From the NCBI RefSeq assembly GCF_022581195.2, contig NC_061470.1:5580001-5644000 (forward strand): DNA of 64,000 nt, given 5' to 3'. Source of the DNA: Helicoverpa zea (Eukaryota > Arthropoda > Insecta > Lepidoptera > Noctuidae). The notes under the pieces are model-generated. The model did not search any database. It saw nothing but the letters and a program-made list of their open reading frames with translations, and had not been told where the DNA came from. Shown one piece after another: positions 60,856 to 64,000 of this stretch. The position numbers were made by a program, and so were the translations under genes. The first letter of the stretch is position 1. Each line of letters begins with the position of its first letter.

Positions 60856-61802
60856 CATAGATGTAATATACTATAAACAAGATTGCGCACTCTCAAAATA
60901 TATATTTACGAAAATGAACTCTATTCCAACGCAATAAGGTACTAAATTGGTTGCATAATACACAGAGGCAAATCCGAGCCGAGAGGGATAGTTAGAACGG
61001 AGGCCGTTTGTCTCTTTCTACCACCTTGCCAGCATAAAAAAATGTGATCAAGTTTTTTTGCCCAAAAAAACAATTGAATCACTTATATTTTTATCTTATT
61101 TTAACAATTGTAAGTCAACAAATTAATAATAATCGCATTAATTTATTCGTATTTATTCTTAAAACATAAACAACATAAATAATAAATTTTTATTTCGCTT
61201 TTTTTTATTTTCTAGTGGTAACCCTGAACATTCTCGCGTAATCAGCATTTAAAATTTTGTTTATATTTTTTTGTATTGAATCAATTCAAACTATTAAAAT
61301 GGTGAAAAAGTGTTGCTTTTATACTTGTGAAAGTGAATCCTATGGTGGTTGCAATATATCGTTCCACAGGTTAGCTAATAATAACATTTTCGTAAATCAA
61401 ACAACTAGGGTGCCCATGAATTCTTGTAATGAGTCAGAAGAATGAGAGAATATGGGTGATGGATTTTTAAACTGTTGTACTATTGTTATAGCTTCCCAAA
61501 AAAATGGAGACAGGCGATATAAATGGCTCAGCAGTCTATATGTGAAGCAAAAATACAAAAAAAATCTGTCTGCACTTCGAATCTTCCCGCCTATATTAGT
61601 ATTTTAAGGTCACAAACTGCGTAAATTAAAACTTCAATACCAATCTGTGTTTAATAATCGTAGCAAACTCGGATTGGTCTCACATAGCTTAATCTCATAG
61701 TCACCCTATTAGAAAGGGACAGACGGCCTCCGTACTAACTGTTTCACTCGGCTCGTTTTTTGGTTAAATATGCGCAGTCCTGTTTACTATATTATGTCTA
61801 TG
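60856..61802 (+). mobile_element. P-superfamily transposon, internally deleted (947 bp)
   Basis: Perfect 8-bp target duplication ACCTATAC (60848-60855, 61803-61810). Terminal inverted repeats of about 35 bp start CATAGATGTAATATACTATA. A second inverted pair of about 48 bp (60976-61023 and 61708-61755; GAGCCGAG...ACGGAGGCCGT) lies inside. The plus strand between them opens with a THAP-type zinc-finger start. An 8-bp duplication plus THAP fits the P-element superfamily. The transposase catalytic region is missing. Confidence 0.85.
61299..61445 (+). pseudogene. THAP-domain N-terminal remnant of P-like transposase
   Basis: From Met at 61299 reads MVKKCCFYTCESESYGGCNI, then SFHRLANN and about 20 further residues to a stop. 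The Cys-x-x-x-Cys pair and FHRLA match the beginning of a THAP domain (C-x2-4-C ... FHRFP). The C-terminal C-x2-H half is lost. An upstream in-frame Met lies at 61257. Confidence 0.6.
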
Positions 61803-62589
61803 ACCTATACATACCATACACATGTACACATAAAAACAATAATAGCAACAAATTCATAAGTACTTATAATATAAAATGTCAGACGTAGAAACGTAATGGT
61901 ATCCCGTAAAACTATAACAACACTTACATGCACCGTTAAATTAAGTTTATCCTTACAATGTAAAGTTTGATATAAATATTATTTTGGTGTTTTATAAATA
62001 TTTAAATGCTAAACTGGGCTGCAGGATACTCTGATAACTTACACAATTAACGAAGCGCACCACAAGTATTAGTAAAAATATTCAAAAATCAAAAACTTGA
62101 TGATGTGGTTATATATAAATAAATAACTATATATCCATTGTTCAGCGTTTTGTCAAATTCTAAACCAGTAATTTTAGGTCGTTTTTGGTATACAAGTTTA
62201 CAACCAAATAATAGTAAAAAACGCGAATTTAATGTTAAAAATATGAATGCACGTAAAATGCAAACAGCTTTGGTTTTTTTTTAATAACAGGCACAAATTA
62301 CTAACAGTTCCTTTTATAGAAACAGAAAAACATATTGATATGACAAAAAAAAAGAAAATTGTAGTCTCATAAATGACTGCATTAGTAAATAAAATTATTA
62401 TTTCCTTAAATCTATTAAAATATATATTCTTAAGCTTCATAAAGCGTCTTTGGGTATATTCGATAGTATCCCTTCTTTATATTTATTTATTACTTATAAA
62501 TACTTGTGTCTCGAATATCGACAAGTGCGACTATCGGCCATTCTCAATTTTCTAATGTATCTGTATCTTTACTAGAGATAGGGATTTGA

Positions 62590-62951
62590 CATTACTTGTA
62601 TGGAGCTATGCTCGGTGTTTCTCTACGTGATCGAATCCAAAATGAGGAGATCCGTAGACGAACTAAAGTCACCGATATAGCCCACCGGATTAGCAAGTTG
62701 AAGTGGCAATAGACAGGCCGTATTGCTCGCAGAGCAGATGGCCGATGGGGTCGAAAAGTGCTGGAGTGGAGACCACGGACTAGCAAGCGCAGCGTAGGAC
62801 GTCTACCAACAAGGTGGACAGACGACCTTATAAAGGTCGCCGGAAGACGCTGGATGCAGGTCGCCTCCAACAGGTGTCTGTGGAGATCTAAGGGGGAGGC
62901 CTATGTTCAGTAGTGGACGTCCTATGGCTGAGATGATGATGATGATGATGG
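62590..62951 (+). mobile_element. 3' end of an RTE-type LINE with (GAT)n tail
   Basis: Plus strand reads SLRDRIQNEEIRRRTKVTDI, then later KVLEWRPRTSKRSVGRLPTR and WTDDLIKVAGRRWMQ, the C-terminal part of the endonuclease/RT polyprotein, with stops. Ends GTAGTGGACGTCCTATGGCT, then repeated GATGAT. It is a different family from the LINE at 2-4.5 kb. Confidence 0.85.
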
Positions 62952-63023
62952 AACTTATGTCGAAATTTTATCTCTAGTAAAACCACAGATAGAAAGAATA
63001 TTAGGAATGACCGTAATTACTAT

Positions 63024-63254
63024 TATAGTTCGGCCATTCAGAGAATGCGTTCCTGACACGTCGCGATTGAACTGACGACGTAACTACATTCATTGATTAT
63101 TGATATAATAATGTTGTTTTAATGCTCCTCAATTGTTAAAACGGTAAACAACCAGCAAAAATATTTTTATCGTAACTGCAACGCCATTGCAAAGTTACGT
63201 CGTCAGTTCAATCGCGACGTGTCAGGAACGCATTCTCTGAATGGCCGAACTATA
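63024..63254. mobile_element. 230-bp MITE, copy 3
   Basis: Same orientation and almost the same sequence as copy 1 at 24153-24380. Confidence 0.95.
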
Positions 63255-63945
63255 GTCGGAGTTTCGACTAAATAATAGTCGTTAAATATCTATTTCACTA
63301 CTTAACATAATGTGCAATTAATAAATATACATTTTAAGTCAAATGATATGGTTGATATATTTTGTTCATTCTATATTATTATCAGCCTAGCAAAGTTAGC
63401 GAGAATTTCTACAGCTAAGTTTTATTTTGAGTTTTGTGAAATGGACTTCTTTCAACATTATAAATATATTTTTAAGCAAAAGCTATTAAGATTAAAATTA
63501 AATAGCAGCTTCTATTTTAGTGTAACTTTCAGAATATTTAATCAGGTCAAATTTTGTATTTCACAAGAATTTGATTAAATATTTTGGCGATATTTGAAAA
63601 ATTTATACCATTGAATATGAATATTCATGCCTACTGTAATTTGTGATCTTTTTGCAAGCAATTAGCATTTTTATGATAATTATTTTATTCGCGATCCGAA
63701 TTTTAGAATAAGCTGCAAACTCACAAAATGTAAGGTACCACTAAGGTATACCTCAAAATAACAGAATGTTTACATAATATGTTTTACCACTTTGGTACTT
63801 TTCAATTAAAAGCCATTCAAAAAGTAGAATTTAAACAATCAGGTTATAATTACAGATAAGGCAAGTCCACAGCTTATGCCAATTATTATGTTCACCATAA
63901 TATAACACTACGTAAAATGTATTAAGCGATCTAGCAACGCAATAC
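63255..63945. other. AT-rich spacer between two MITE copies
   Basis: The frame at 63312-63578 has no recognisable domain. Nothing else seen. Confidence 0.4.
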
Positions 63946-64000
63946 TATAGTTCGGCCATTCAGAGAATGCGTTCCTGACACGTCGCGATTGAACTGACGA
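63946..64000. mobile_element. 230-bp MITE, copy 4 (cut by window end)
   Basis: The first 55 bases match the inverted repeat of the other copies (TATAGTTCGGCCATTCAGAG onward). The rest lies outside. Confidence 0.9.

Noticed and set aside
62198..62440. 80-codon minus-strand hydrophobic frame
   Set aside because: Phe/Ile/Leu content comes from AT-rich runs; no other support.

Overview
The window is a piece of insect nuclear DNA, almost certainly from a moth or butterfly. It is AT-rich, rich in short TAGGTAC-type motifs, and full of repeat tails typical of Lepidoptera: RTE-type LINE ends in (GAT)n or (GAA)n, a tRNA-derived SINE, and MITEs. Its protein genes are split by introns with GT-AG junctions that can be read directly. 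There are no bacterial operons, rRNAs or CRISPR arrays.

Three conserved genes form the backbone. (1) On the minus strand, about 0.7-5.2 kb, is a Sex-lethal (Sxl) homologue. Four coding exons carry both RRM domains; the 3' end lies beyond base 1. The exon that opens RRM1 is present three times in tandem. (2) On the plus strand, 12.4-35.0 kb, is an RBM12/SWAN-type protein of 996 residues with five RRMs, an RS domain and an RGG-like region. Its coding sequence has two exons separated by an 18.5-kb intron packed with transposons. (3) On the minus strand, 58.0 kb down to about 35.0 kb, is a Lag1-type ceramide synthase with a homeobox-like domain (schlank class). Seven coding exons are clear. An eighth is inferred that would finish the protein and start a roughly 4.7-kb 3' UTR. 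The RBM12 and schlank genes converge, and their poly(A) signals lie about 30 bp apart on opposite strands.

A possible fourth gene, small and unrecognised, lies on the plus strand inside schlank intron 1 (55.8-56.2 kb): two exons, a 102-bp intron and one predicted membrane segment.

Mobile DNA fills the rest. The RBM12 intron holds three PIF/Harbinger deletion derivatives of about 500 bp, each keeping a readable start of one of the two Harbinger proteins. It also holds a palindromic MITE, a 230-bp MITE that recurs four times in the window, and a deep nest of insertions at 29.0-31.0 kb centred on a hAT element with a perfect 8-bp target duplication. The schlank introns hold a truncated non-LTR element with an 18-bp target duplication, a foldback element, a decayed transposase-like frame and SINEs. 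Upstream of schlank (60.86-61.80 kb) is a 947-bp P-superfamily element with a perfect 8-bp target duplication and the start of a THAP domain. Several perfect hairpins lie in introns and intergenic DNA.

Splice structures were inferred by eye from reading frames and junctions. Transcript ends, the schlank last exon and the small gene are predictions.
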